The notes below the pieces were generated by a model. It worked only from the letters and a program-made list of their open reading frames with translations. It was not told the origin of the DNA and ran no database searches. 64,000 nt of DNA, taken from assembly GCA_030803735.1 (NCBI GenBank), contig JAURUC010000001.1, forward strand, positions 3,961,001 to 4,025,000. Direction: 5' to 3'. Positions 15,264-26,302 of this stretch are shown here, one piece after another. A program made the position numbers and the translations under genes. The stretch comes from Actinopolyspora lacussalsi. GTDB lineage: Bacteria > Actinomycetota > Actinomycetes > Mycobacteriales > Pseudonocardiaceae. Numbering within the stretch: the stretch's first letter is position 1; each line of letters starts with the position of its first letter.

Positions 15264-17687
15264 ATGTCCCTGCTCAACGTTGCCCGGTCCGGGTGGGCCG
15301 CGAGCACCGGACCGCGGCCCGCGCCACCGGGCGGTGAATTCGCGGGCACGTCGGCGGAACCGCGAGCCGTGCCGCACGGTGGGCACGTCCTGGCCCAGGA
15401 GCCGTCGTCCCTGCTGCGGCTCGACACCGCCGATTACACGATCGTCGGAATCGTACTGGTCATCGCACTGGCCGCTCTCGTGTTCGGCTACGTGCTCATC
15501 CGTGAGGTGCTGGCGGCGGCCGAGGGGTCCGAGCGGATGCGCGAGATCGCCCGAGCCGTCCAGGAAGGTGCCTCGGCCTATCTCAACCGCCAGTTCCGCA
15601 CCCTGGCGTTCTTCGCGGTGATCGTGTTCCTGCTGCTGTTCGCCCTCCCGGCCGAGACACCGGCGCAGCGGATCGGCAGATCGGTGTTCTTCCTGTTCGG
15701 CGCGGCGTTCTCCGCCGCCATCGGCTATCTCGGCATGTGGTTGTCCACGCGGGCCAACCTGCGTGTCGCCGCTGCCGCCAACGACCCGACCGCGGGCAGA
15801 ACCAAGGCGATGCGGATCGCTTTCCGCACCGGCGGGGTGGTCGGCATGACCACCATCGGACTGGGGTTGTTCGGCGCCGCGCTGGTGGTGCTGGTCTACG
15901 CGGGACAGGCGCCACGCGTGCTGGAGGGCTTCGGATTCGGTGCCGCGCTGCTGGCGATGTTCATGCGTGTGGGTGGTGGAATCTTCACCAAGGCGGCCGA
16001 CGTCGGGGCCGACCTGGTCGGCAAGGTGGAACAGAACATCCCGGAGGACGACCCGCGCAACGCCGCCACGATCGCGGACAACGTGGGTGACAACGTCGGC
16101 GACTGTGCCGGAATGGCCGCCGATCTGTTCGAGTCCTACGCGGTCACCCTGGTGGCCTCGCTGATCCTGGGAACCGCCGCGTTCGGCACCAAGGGACTGC
16201 TCTTCCCGCTGATCGTGCCCGCCATCGGGGTGATCACCGCCGTGCTCGGTGTCTACATCACCAGGGCGCGAAGCGGCGAGGGCGCGCTGGTCGCCATCAA
16301 CCGCTCCTTCTACATCTCGGCGGCGATATCCGCCGTCGCCTGCGCGATCGCCGCGCTGCTCTACCTGCCCGGTTCGTACGCCGAGCTGACCGGAGTTCCG
16401 CCCCGGATCCTCGACCTCGGCGGCAACCCCGCGGTGGTCGCGCTCGTCTCCGTGATCATCGGCATCGCGCTCGCCGTCGTCATCCTCAAACTGACCGGCT
16501 ACTTCACCGCCACCGAGCGCAGGCCGGTACGCGACGTCGGCAGGTCCTCCACCACCGGTCCGGCCACGGTGATACTCACCGGTTTCTCGGTCGGTTTCGA
16601 GTCGGCCGTCTACACCGCGCTGGTCATCGCGGCGGCGGTGTTCGGGGCCTTCCTGTTGTCCGGCTCCATATCGGTGGCGCTGTTCGCGGTCGCGCTGGCG
16701 GGCTGCGGACTGCTGACCACCGTCGGCGTGATCGTCGCGATGGACACCTTCGGTCCCGTGGCCGACAACGCGCAGGGGATCGCGGAGATGTCCGGCGAGT
16801 TCGAGGGCGAGGGGGCGGCCGTACTCACCGAGCTGGACGCGGTCGGCAACACCACCAAGGCCATCACGAAGGGCATCGCGATCGCCACCGCCGTACTGGC
16901 GGCCACCGCGCTGTTCGGCTCGTACCGCGACGCGATAGGCAGCGCACTGGCCGCCATCGGTGCTCAGCTCACTGTCGGCGAGTTCCTGGTGTACGCCCCG
17001 AACGTGCTCGTCGGGGTCATCATCGGTGCCGCCGTGGTGTTCCTGTTCGCCGGACTGGCCATCAACGCGGTCTCCCGGGCGGCGGGAGCGGTTGTGCATG
17101 AGGTGCGCAGGCAGTTCTCCGCCAAGCCTGGAATCATGGACGGTTCGGAGCGTCCCGAGTACGGCCGGGTGGTCGACATCTGTACCAGGGACTCGCTGCG
17201 GGAGTTGGCCACGCCGGGGCTGTTGGCGGTTCTCGCTCCCATAGCGGTCGGCTTCGGGCTCGGGGTCGGGCCGCTGGCCGGTTACCTGGCCGGTGCGATC
17301 GCGGTGGGAACCCTGATGGCGATCTTCCTGGCGAACTCGGGCGGTGCCTGGGACAACTCCAAGAAACTGGTCGAGGACGGTTACCACGGCGGCAAGGGCT
17401 CGCCCGCCCACGAGGCCACCGTCATCGGTGACACGGTCGGCGATCCGTTCAAGGACACCGCCGGTCCCGCAATCAACCCGCTGCTGAAGGTGATGAACCT
17501 GGTTTCGGTGCTGGTGGCGCCCGCCGTGGTCACCGTGACGGTCGGGGTCGATGCCTCGCTCGGGCTGCGGATCACCATCGCGGTGGTCTGCTTCCTCGTG
17601 ATAGCCACGGCGGTGATCTCCTCCAAGCGGAGGAGTACCGCCATCGCCGAGAGCTCCGGGGACGAGGTCGTCAACGGCGCCAAGTGA
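15264..17687 (+). CDS. hppA: Membrane-bound H+-translocating pyrophosphatase (K+-insensitive type)
   Basis: Integral membrane pump that couples pyrophosphate hydrolysis to proton export; about 16 membrane helices in 807 aa. Diagnostic motifs are present: DVGADLVGKVE near residue 244, EDDPRNAATIADNVGDNVGD near 257-276, and DTVGDPFKDTAGPAINPLLK near residue 725. In the K+-sensitivity position the motif reads NTTKAITKG (Lys), the signature of the K+-independent class. GAGGAGG 5-6 nt before ATG 15264 fixes the start. Residues 1-50 are an extra, poorly conserved N-terminal extension compared with many family members. The window also encodes the soluble enzyme (ppa at 29.8 kb), so the cell has both routes. 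Confidence 0.96.
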   Translation: MSLLNVARSGWAASTGPRPAPPGGEFAGTSAEPRAVPHGGHVLAQEPSSLLRLDTADYTIVGIVLVIALAALVFGYVLIREVLAAAEGSERMREIARAVQEGASAYLNRQFRTLAFFAVIVFLLLFALPAETPAQRIGRSVFFLFGAAFSAAIGYLGMWLSTRANLRVAAAANDPTAGRTKAMRIAFRTGGVVGMTTIGLGLFGAALVVLVYAGQAPRVLEGFGFGAALLAMFMRVGGGIFTKAADVGADLVGKVEQNIPEDDPRNAATIADNVGDNVGDCAGMAADLFESYAVTLVASLILGTAAFGTKGLLFPLIVPAIGVITAVLGVYITRARSGEGALVAINRSFYISAAISAVACAIAALLYLPGSYAELTGVPPRILDLGGNPAVVALVSVIIGIALAVVILKLTGYFTATERRPVRDVGRSSTTGPATVILTGFSVGFESAVYTALVIAAAVFGAFLLSGSISVALFAVALAGCGLLTTVGVIVAMDTFGPVADNAQGIAEMSGEFEGEGAAVLTELDAVGNTTKAITKGIAIATAVLAATALFGSYRDAIGSALAAIGAQLTVGEFLVYAPNVLVGVIIGAAVVFLFAGLAINAVSRAAGAVVHEVRRQFSAKPGIMDGSERPEYGRVVDICTRDSLRELATPGLLAVLAPIAVGFGLGVGPLAGYLAGAIAVGTLMAIFLANSGGAWDNSKKLVEDGYHGGKGSPAHEATVIGDTVGDPFKDTAGPAINPLLKVMNLVSVLVAPAVVTVTVGVDASLGLRITIAVVCFLVIATAVISSKRRSTAIAESSGDEVVNGAK

Positions 17688-17727
17688 TTTCGGAACCGTG
17701 ACCACCTCGTCTTCCGTGGTTACTTCA

Positions 17728-17928
17728 GTGGCGGAACCTCTGGTGCGGCTCTCGCTGCGGGGAGGCCCGACATCGGGTAGCGGCCTACACAACGTCGGGC
17801 CTTCCTCGCGAGAGCCGCACCGGAGAACCCGCGGCGGTGCCGACCGCCGGGATGGTCGGAGTGCGGCTTGCGGCCGTGGTGGGAGTTCGGCCTGCGTCGA
17901 TGGCCCGGCGATTTCGCGAGAAATCGAC
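17728..17928 (+). repeat. Dispersed structured repeat, copy A
   Basis: About 200 bp that matches copy B at 42650-42828 with scattered changes and one length difference. It contains a long imperfect hairpin 17738-17825: outer stem CTC(T)GGTGCGGCTCTCGC/GCGAGAGCCGCACC(G)GAG (17 pairs plus one G-T), inner stem AGGCCCGAC (17763-17771)/GTCGGGCCT (17794-17802), and tip GTAG-CGGC-CTAC (17777-17788). The element ends with the mini-hairpin ATTTC-GCGA-GAAAT (17911-17924). It lies in the hppA to WhiA-like gene gap (17688-18092) and no protein is encoded in it. Confidence 0.85.
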
Positions 17929-17983
17929 GAACGCCCAGGCCGGGCCGCAGTACACACCGCGTCCCCCGTCCAGCGGCCCGGCG

Positions 17984-17997
17984 ATTTCGCGAGAAAA
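17984..17997 (+). repeat. ATTTC-GCGA-GAAA mini-hairpin repeat
   Basis: A second copy of the mini-hairpin, here ATTTCGCGAGAAAA (last stem base changed), 60 bp after the one that ends copy A. The GCGA loop is a GNRA-type tetraloop on a short TTTC/GAAA stem. Confidence 0.8.
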
Positions 17998-18092
17998 CGC
18001 GGCGCTCGGAAGCCGTGTGGTTGTTCCCCGGCCCGGTTCCGGTGATCGTGTGCTCTGGCGCCCGGAGCGCGCGGGACTCTACGATCACCGGA

Positions 18093-18677
18093 GTGGGCCA
18101 GCTTTCGTTCTTCTCGGCCGAGGCACGGCCCGCTCGTATCGCCGATCTGGCCGGCCTGCTCTGCGGCCACGGCCAGGTGACCGGTTTCGGGCGCGGCACC
18201 GCAGCGCGCCTCTCCGTCGTGCTCGCCGAGTCCTGGCGGGCCCGCGCACTGCACGAGATGTTCCGGGCGCGAGGAGTACCCGTGGAAGTGTCCCGCACCG
18301 AGCGCGGTGAATCACTGTTGCGGACCTCGTTCCGGGCCGATCTGACCCAGCTGGCCGCGAGTTGGTTACACGGCGCGGTAAAGTCGGTGCCGAACGGATT
18401 CAACCCGGATGGTTCGGCGCTGCGCGTCTGGACGCTCATCGCGGGCGCCCCCACCACTGGGGGGTATCTACTCGGGCTGGATCCGAGCGTGCCGGAGACT
18501 CACGGGCCGCTTGTTTCGTCACTCGGTCGTGCGGGCCTACCAGCCAGGACGGTCGGTTCGCCGGGTGCGGAGCCCGCGTTGCGGATCGTGGGACGGCGTC
18601 GCCTGACTCGGTTGGCCGAGCTCGTCGGACCCGCGCCGAACGGCGCTCCTGGGGGAGCATGGCCGCTGTCGCCGTGA
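18093..18677 (+). CDS. Conserved hypothetical protein resembling the WhiA LAGLIDADG-like core (Rv3647c position)
   Basis: 194 aa, not recognised with certainty. It starts at GTG 18093 with TACGAT ending 7 nt upstream, so probably leaderless. The sequence order resembles the N-terminal region of WhiA without its helix-turn-helix: an opening helix ending GLLCGHGQVTGFGRG, a helix with RARALHEMFRARGVPVEV, then a second repeat GYLLGLDPSVPETHG ... LGRAGLPARTVG ... RIVGRRRLTRLAELVG. No catalytic motif is visible. It is just upstream of topA, the position of Rv3647c in M. tuberculosis; the cspA gene found beside it there is absent here. Confidence 0.8.
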   Translation: MGQLSFFSAEARPARIADLAGLLCGHGQVTGFGRGTAARLSVVLAESWRARALHEMFRARGVPVEVSRTERGESLLRTSFRADLTQLAASWLHGAVKSVPNGFNPDGSALRVWTLIAGAPTTGGYLLGLDPSVPETHGPLVSSLGRAGLPARTVGSPGAEPALRIVGRRRLTRLAELVGPAPNGAPGGAWPLSP

Positions 18678-18862
18678 GTCGTTCGACACACCTCCTCGTG
18701 GGCGTCATGGCGGAACACTGCCGAGGTAGGGGACGTTCGGCCTGGTGAAGCGCGCGGAACCGGGGCGGCGTGTGTCACGCTGTGCGTTCCCCGGGACGGC
18801 GAACAGGACCGGACACGGTGCACACTGACGGATCGGACACCTCCAGACGAGAGCAGGTAGGC

Positions 18863-21901
<3,039 letters not shown>

Positions 21902-21922
21902 TCGGGTTTCGAGGTACCGGCG

Positions 21923-23167
21923 ATGGCAAGCGAGACAACGGCCCCGGCAGCCGGGGCCGTCGCCGAGCGGGAGCCCGAGGGCATCTGGGCCGAGGTCGTC
22001 GGCCAGCCCGAAGCCGTGCGCACCCTGCGCGAGGCCGCTCGGGCGGCACGTGACCGGCTGGCGGGGCGCGACACCGCCACGGGAGCCATGACCCACGCCT
22101 GGCTGTTCACCGGTCCACCGGGTTCGGGACATCCCGTCATGGCCCGCGCGTTCGCGGGAGCGTTGCAGTGCACCGACCCGGAAACGGTCGGCTGCGGCGA
22201 GTGCGTCGCCTGCGAGACGGCACTCGCGGGCACGCACGCCGATGTCACCACGGTGGTCCCGGAAGGTCTCTCGATCTCGGTCGCCGAGATGCGTTCGCTG
22301 GTGCAGGCCGCGGCCCGACGCCCCAACACCGGTCTCTGGCGGGTCGTGCTCATCGAGGACGCCGACCGGCTCACGGAGGGCGCGGCCAACGCCCTGCTCA
22401 AAGCGGTCGAGGAACCCCCCGCGCGCACCGTGTTCCTGCTGTGCTCGCCCTCGGACCATCCCGCCGACGTGCCGGTGACCATCCGCTCCCGGTGCCGTGG
22501 CGTGCAGTTGCGCACCCCGCTCACGGAGGCGATCGCCGAGGTGCTGCACCACCGGGAGGGCGTCGAGCGGTCCATGGCCGACTGGGCGGCCTCGGTGTGC
22601 GGCGGACACGTCGATCGTGCTCGTCGGCTGGCCACCGACCAGCAGGCCAGGGAACGCCGCGAGGCCGTGTTGCGCATCCCGCTCGGGCTGCGCGGTCTGT
22701 CCGAGGTCTTCAGCGAGGCGAGCGGGTTGGTCCGCGCCGCCGAGGCCGAGGCCGGCGAGGCCAACCAGTCGCGCGACGAGGCCGAGAAGGAGGAGCTGCG
22801 TACCGCGATGGGTGCCGGTGGCACCGGCAAGGGGACCTCCTCGGCCACCAGGGGCGCCAACGCGGCGCTGAAGGAACTGGAGAAGAAGCAGAAGGCCCGC
22901 GCCACCCGCTCACAGCGGGACGCGCTGGACCTGGCGCTGGTCGATCTCGCCGGGTTCTACCGGGACGTGCTGGCCCTCGGGTTCGGGGCCGAGGTGCCGC
23001 TGAACCATCCTGATTTCGCGAGCCAGGCACGCCGGGCGGCCGCGGAGTGGACCTCCGAGACCGCCCTGCGCCGGTTGGAAGCGGTGCTGCGCTGCCGAAC
23101 CGCGCTGGACCGCAACGTCAAACCGATCATCGCCGTGGAGGCGTTGGCCGCCGAACTCCACCGATGA
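21923..23167 (+). CDS. holB: DNA polymerase III subunit delta'
   Basis: Clamp-loader subunit, 414 aa. AAA+ layout with the zinc-binding module CTDPETVGCGECVACET at about 81-97. The P-loop reads GPPGSGHPVMA (residues 64-74) with His70 in place of the Walker lysine, and the sensor/SRC region is present (TIRSRCRG), as expected for delta', which does not hydrolyse ATP. The C-terminal collar domain follows from about 220, interrupted by a charged helical insertion (about 270-325). It is co-oriented with topA (21-bp gap) as in M. tuberculosis (Rv3644c). GAGG 9 nt upstream supports ATG 21923. It is convergent with the next gene, 10 bp apart. Confidence 0.93.
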   Translation: MASETTAPAAGAVAEREPEGIWAEVVGQPEAVRTLREAARAARDRLAGRDTATGAMTHAWLFTGPPGSGHPVMARAFAGALQCTDPETVGCGECVACETALAGTHADVTTVVPEGLSISVAEMRSLVQAAARRPNTGLWRVVLIEDADRLTEGAANALLKAVEEPPARTVFLLCSPSDHPADVPVTIRSRCRGVQLRTPLTEAIAEVLHHREGVERSMADWAASVCGGHVDRARRLATDQQARERREAVLRIPLGLRGLSEVFSEASGLVRAAEAEAGEANQSRDEAEKEELRTAMGAGGTGKGTSSATRGANAALKELEKKQKARATRSQRDALDLALVDLAGFYRDVLALGFGAEVPLNHPDFASQARRAAAEWTSETALRRLEAVLRCRTALDRNVKPIIAVEALAAELHR

Positions 23168-23177
23168 TCCGCCGCGC

Positions 23178-24728
23178 TCACCCCCGGCGGCGCGGCAGTG
23201 CAGCCACCAGCACCGCACCCAGCAACAACAGGGCCGTTCCGGTCCAGAACAGCGGCACCGCATGGTAGGCCCCCGAGGTCTTCGCCAGTGGCGGGGAGTC
23301 GCCCCCGGACGCAGGTGGGGTGGTGGTCGGCGGCTGGGTCGAGGTCGAGCAGTCGACACCGCCCTCCGGCGCGTTCGCCCTGGCGAACTGCTCGCCGAAC
23401 GAGATCTGGGCGAGTGCGCTGGAGAAGCCGAGCAGCTCGTTCGGCAGGATCTTCAGGTCCAGCAGCCGTGCTCCCGCGCGTACCGCGGTCCCGTCCCGCT
23501 GCTCGGTCAGCTCGCCGAGACTGAGCCGCAGCACGCCGATGTCCAGCACCCCGGACTCGTCCGAGTGCCCGACCAGCGGAACGTCGGAGTCGAGGCCCGA
23601 GGTGGGCAGCGGGATGCCGATCGGAAGTTCGAACTCGGGGTTGGCCGCGTCCAACGTGAACAGTTCCTCGCCCCCGCGGCTGACCCGCAGTACCGGTGCA
23701 CTGTAGTCCACCGTGGATGTTTTCGGATCGCCGGTGGCCGTGGCGGTGAGGGTCGGTTGGCTGACGATGTCGATGCGCAGTTCCTGCGAGGTCCCCGCGA
23801 ACAGCCGGATGCTGGCGACGTCGAACCGCGAGGTGGAGCGGACCGCCTTGTTGTCCTGCTCCGCCACGTCCACCAGTCGCACGTTGGAGCGGGCGTGCAT
23901 GATCTCGGGAACCCGCAGCACCGAACCGGACGCGCCGGAGCTTCCCGCGCCTCCCAGCAGGCCCCCCAGTTGTTCGAGCGGTCCGGCCAGTTGGCTCAAT
24001 CCGTCGCGCAGTGCCCCGGCCTCGTCGGCGGCGAGCTCACTCGTACCGCTGGAGACCTTCTCGGCGAGTTCGTCCTCCCGGCTCTGCAGCGAAGGCAGCA
24101 CGTTCAGCGCCGAGATGCTCGCCAGCGTGGTCTCGGCATCGGCGATCGGTTCCACGCAGGGGCCGAGCTTCTCGTCCCAGCGGGCGTGCACGTTGCCTTT
24201 CAGCAGGCCGAGGTCGAGCAACTTGTCCAGCGGAGTGGACGGTGGTTCCAGACCTCTGGTCCTGGGCTCGGCGTGATCGGGTACCGCGGTCTGCGCCAGT
24301 GAGCCGGGCAGTGCGGGTGCGTCGCCTCCCACGGCGAATCCGAACGGTGCGGACTCGGCGATCGCGTGCTCCTGGGCGAGGTACGCCTCCGAGTTGGCCT
24401 TGGCCGTTGCCAGGCCCATCCCGGTTTCCACCAGTGCTTGCCTGGGCAACTGCTCGTCGAACTCGGGAGCGTCCAGGATCGACTCGCCCGGAACCGCGTT
24501 CGGCAGCACCCGCAGCAGACCGATGCCGGTGCCCGCCTCGGCCACCACCGGCCCGGGAACCGGCTTCTCCGGCTCGCTCCTGCCGGGAGGTTGTCCCGGG
24601 ATCTCGGGGGAGGGAGTGGGGGTTTCCGGGGGTGTGCTCTGCGCGGTCGCGGCGGGAAGGCTCAGACACGCGACGGCGAACGAGACGGCGGAACAGATCG
24701 CGATCCGGTGGACAGGGGGTATGCGCAT
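23178..24728 (-). CDS. Secreted, C-terminally membrane-anchored protein of unknown function
   Basis: 516 aa; not recognised. A signal peptide covers residues 1-29 (cleavage after PAATAQ-type Ala site), followed by a Pro-rich linker (PPETPTPSPEIPGQPP). The middle (about 240-440) is rich in beta strands with paired motifs such as PVLRVSRGGEELFTLD and DIGVLRLSLGELTEQ. The end carries a Thr/Pro-rich stalk, one membrane helix (PLFWTGTALLLLGAVLVAAL) and PRRRG, so it is a cell-surface protein held by a C-terminal anchor. GGAAGG 6 nt before the ATG fixes the start. Two cysteines (GPCVEP and VDCSTS) may pair. Confidence 0.85.
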   Translation of the reverse strand: MRIPPVHRIAICSAVSFAVACLSLPAATAQSTPPETPTPSPEIPGQPPGRSEPEKPVPGPVVAEAGTGIGLLRVLPNAVPGESILDAPEFDEQLPRQALVETGMGLATAKANSEAYLAQEHAIAESAPFGFAVGGDAPALPGSLAQTAVPDHAEPRTRGLEPPSTPLDKLLDLGLLKGNVHARWDEKLGPCVEPIADAETTLASISALNVLPSLQSREDELAEKVSSGTSELAADEAGALRDGLSQLAGPLEQLGGLLGGAGSSGASGSVLRVPEIMHARSNVRLVDVAEQDNKAVRSTSRFDVASIRLFAGTSQELRIDIVSQPTLTATATGDPKTSTVDYSAPVLRVSRGGEELFTLDAANPEFELPIGIPLPTSGLDSDVPLVGHSDESGVLDIGVLRLSLGELTEQRDGTAVRAGARLLDLKILPNELLGFSSALAQISFGEQFARANAPEGGVDCSTSTQPPTTTPPASGGDSPPLAKTSGAYHAVPLFWTGTALLLLGAVLVAALPRRRG

Positions 24729-24831
24729 CCAGCACCTTCCGGTATTCCCGTGATCGTCATCACTCCACTTCTCAACGAGCCGGGGGGCTACGGGTGACGT
24801 TCACGTACCCGCTACACTTGTACTCGGTTTC

Positions 24832-24908
24832 GCCGCCTTAGCTCAGTCGGTCAGAGCGACGCACTCGTAATGCGTAGGTCAGGGGTTCGACTCCCCTAGG
24901 CGGCTCCA
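24832..24908 (+). tRNA. tRNA-Thr (anticodon CGT)
   Basis: Cloverleaf readable by eye: acceptor GCCGCCT pairs with AGGCGGC (7 bp), D-arm GCTC/GAGC, anticodon stem ACGCA/TGCGT with loop CTCGTAA giving anticodon CGT (codon ACG), and TpsiC arm with GGTTCGACTCC. CCA is encoded at 24906-24908. The gene lies in the same orientation as the following DUF3224 gene and is preceded by CTACACTTG, a possible -10. Confidence 0.95.
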
Positions 24909-25003
24909 CCGGTGACCGGCCGTTTTCCGCGACGCGGGAGACGGCCGGTTCTCGTTTCGGCTCGGTTCGCCCCGCCGCTTCGCCTCCTCGCCCCCGCTCG
25001 GCG

Positions 25004-25017
25004 ATTTCGCGAGAAAT
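25004..25017 (+). repeat. ATTTC-GCGA-GAAAT mini-hairpin repeat
   Basis: Isolated exact copy of the 14-bp mini-hairpin, within GGCGATTTCGCGAGAAATTG, 96 bp after the tRNA. Flanks (GGCG before, TGAC after) match the copies at 42811 and 42864. Confidence 0.82.
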
Positions 25018-25103
25018 TGACACCCACCGCAGCGGCTGACCCCGAACACCCCGTGATGCCCCGAACACCCCGTGATGTCTATACCGAGCGATAGCTTCGG
25101 CCC

Positions 25104-25499
25104 ATGACCGAGCAACACGAGAGCCGCACCGTCGAGATCCCGTTCGAGGTTCTGGAGTGGGACGAGTCCGTCTACGACGAACCGGCGGAGGGCCCCAGAC
25201 TGTCCAGGGTCTCGATCCGTAAGCGGTACCAGGGCGTGCTCGACGGCACGGGCACCGGCGTGGTGCTCACCGCCGGAGGGTCCTCCGGCGGGGGCTACGT
25301 GATCTCCGAACGCTTCGAGGGCACGCTCGACGGTCGGCACGGCACCTTCGTGCTGCAGCACGGTGGGCTCGCGGACGGGACGGAGCAGCGCACCTACGGC
25401 ACCATCGTCCCCACATCAGGGACCGGAGAACTCACCGGCATAGCGAGTCGCTCCGTCGAGTTCGAGCACGGACTGCTCCGGTTGGAGTACACGCTCTGA
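25104..25499 (+). CDS. DUF3224 domain-containing protein
   Basis: 131 aa, DUF3224 family, a small beta-barrel of unknown function. The family pattern is visible: SRVSIRKRYQGVLDGTGTG, then RFEGTLDGRHGTFVLQHGG, and a final GELTGIASRSVEFEHG. ATG 25104 with TAGCTT ending 6 nt before it suggests a leaderless message. Monocistronic by spacing (148 bp to the next start). Confidence 0.85.
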   Translation: MTEQHESRTVEIPFEVLEWDESVYDEPAEGPRLSRVSIRKRYQGVLDGTGTGVVLTAGGSSGGGYVISERFEGTLDGRHGTFVLQHGGLADGTEQRTYGTIVPTSGTGELTGIASRSVEFEHGLLRLEYTL

Positions 25500-25646
25500 A
25501 ACGAGCACTCGCCGCCGCCGACGTGCCCGACAGGACCTCCCGTCGTCGAGCCGATCGAAGAGCGGTAGCGGGTGCACCGACCCGAGGGCGGGATCGCCGG
25601 GGTGTCGGCACCGACATCGCGCCACCCCGGCACCTAGGGTTTGCCC

Positions 25647-26111
25647 ATGGCGGACGAGTTCGGGACGACCGTTTCGAGGATGGCGGCCGGTGCGCTGTTC
25701 GTCGCTGCAGGCGGAGAGGTGCTGCTCGTCCGCAAGACCTACGGCAACCGGTGGGACATCCCCGGTGGGTACGTGGAGCCGGGTGAGTCACCGGCGCGAG
25801 CATGTGTCAGAGAACTGGACGAGGAGCTGGGGATTCGGCGGTATCCGAGTCGGATACTGGTCGTGGACTGGGCACCCACCGACAGCGAACCCGACAAGCT
25901 GCTCTGGGTCTTCGACTGCGGGGAGCTGGCCGAGGACGAACAGCGCATCCGGCTCGACTTCGACGAGCTGGACCACTGGGAGTGGGTGCCGGTGGTTGAG
26001 TTCGACGAGTACCTGATCCCGAGGTTGGCCCGCAGGCTGCGTGGGGCCCTCACGGCACGTGAGCTGGGTGGGACCGTCTACCTCGAACACGGCGAGCCGG
26101 TGTTCGGATGA
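25647..26111 (+). CDS. Nudix hydrolase
   Basis: 154 aa. The Nudix box is complete: G at position 44 followed by ...EPGESPARACVRELDEELG (GX5EX7REUXEEXG). Substrate would be a nucleoside diphosphate linked to another moiety; it cannot be chosen from sequence. ATG 25647 is preferred over TTG 25641 because TAGGGT (25635-25640) ends exactly 6 nt before it, a leaderless arrangement. Confidence 0.9.
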   Translation: MADEFGTTVSRMAAGALFVAAGGEVLLVRKTYGNRWDIPGGYVEPGESPARACVRELDEELGIRRYPSRILVVDWAPTDSEPDKLLWVFDCGELAEDEQRIRLDFDELDHWEWVPVVEFDEYLIPRLARRLRGALTARELGGTVYLEHGEPVFG

Positions 26112-26191
26112 TCGCCGCCCACCTGTGCACGCCCGCCGCCCTACGTGTCTCCGCCGCGTGATTCGGCCGTGTCTCCACCGGAACCGCGGCA

Positions 26192-26222
26192 TTGACTTCG
26201 AGTGCGCTCGAAGATCTAGGTT
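26192..26222 (+). promoter_or_regulatory. MerR/SoxR-type promoter with operator in a 19-bp spacer
   Basis: TTGACT (-35, 26192-26197) and TAGGTT (-10, 26217-26222) are 19 bp apart, longer than the normal 17. The spacer is filled by a palindrome CTTCGAG-TGCG-CTCGAAG (26196-26213), two 7-bp arms with a 4-bp centre. This is the architecture of SoxR/MerR-activated promoters, in which the regulator untwists an over-long spacer. The expected target is the VOC gene at 26303, 74 nt or so downstream of the start site. No merR-type gene is present in the window. Confidence 0.72.
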
Positions 26223-26302
26223 CGCCGCGTTACCGGATCGATCGAGCGGGTGGAACCCGAACGGTTCGGAGTCATGGGTAGGTACCCTTGCGGGAGGAAA
26301 CG

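Noticed and set aside
14895..18254. Very long open frame on the minus strand across hppA
   Set aside because: It is the antisense of a certain gene; its translation is Gly/Arg/His-rich low complexity with no domain, the usual effect of high-GC third positions.
25115..25128. CGAGAGCCGCACCG match to the outer arm of repeat copies A and B
   Set aside because: Lies inside the first codons of the DUF3224 gene with no partner arm; judged chance.
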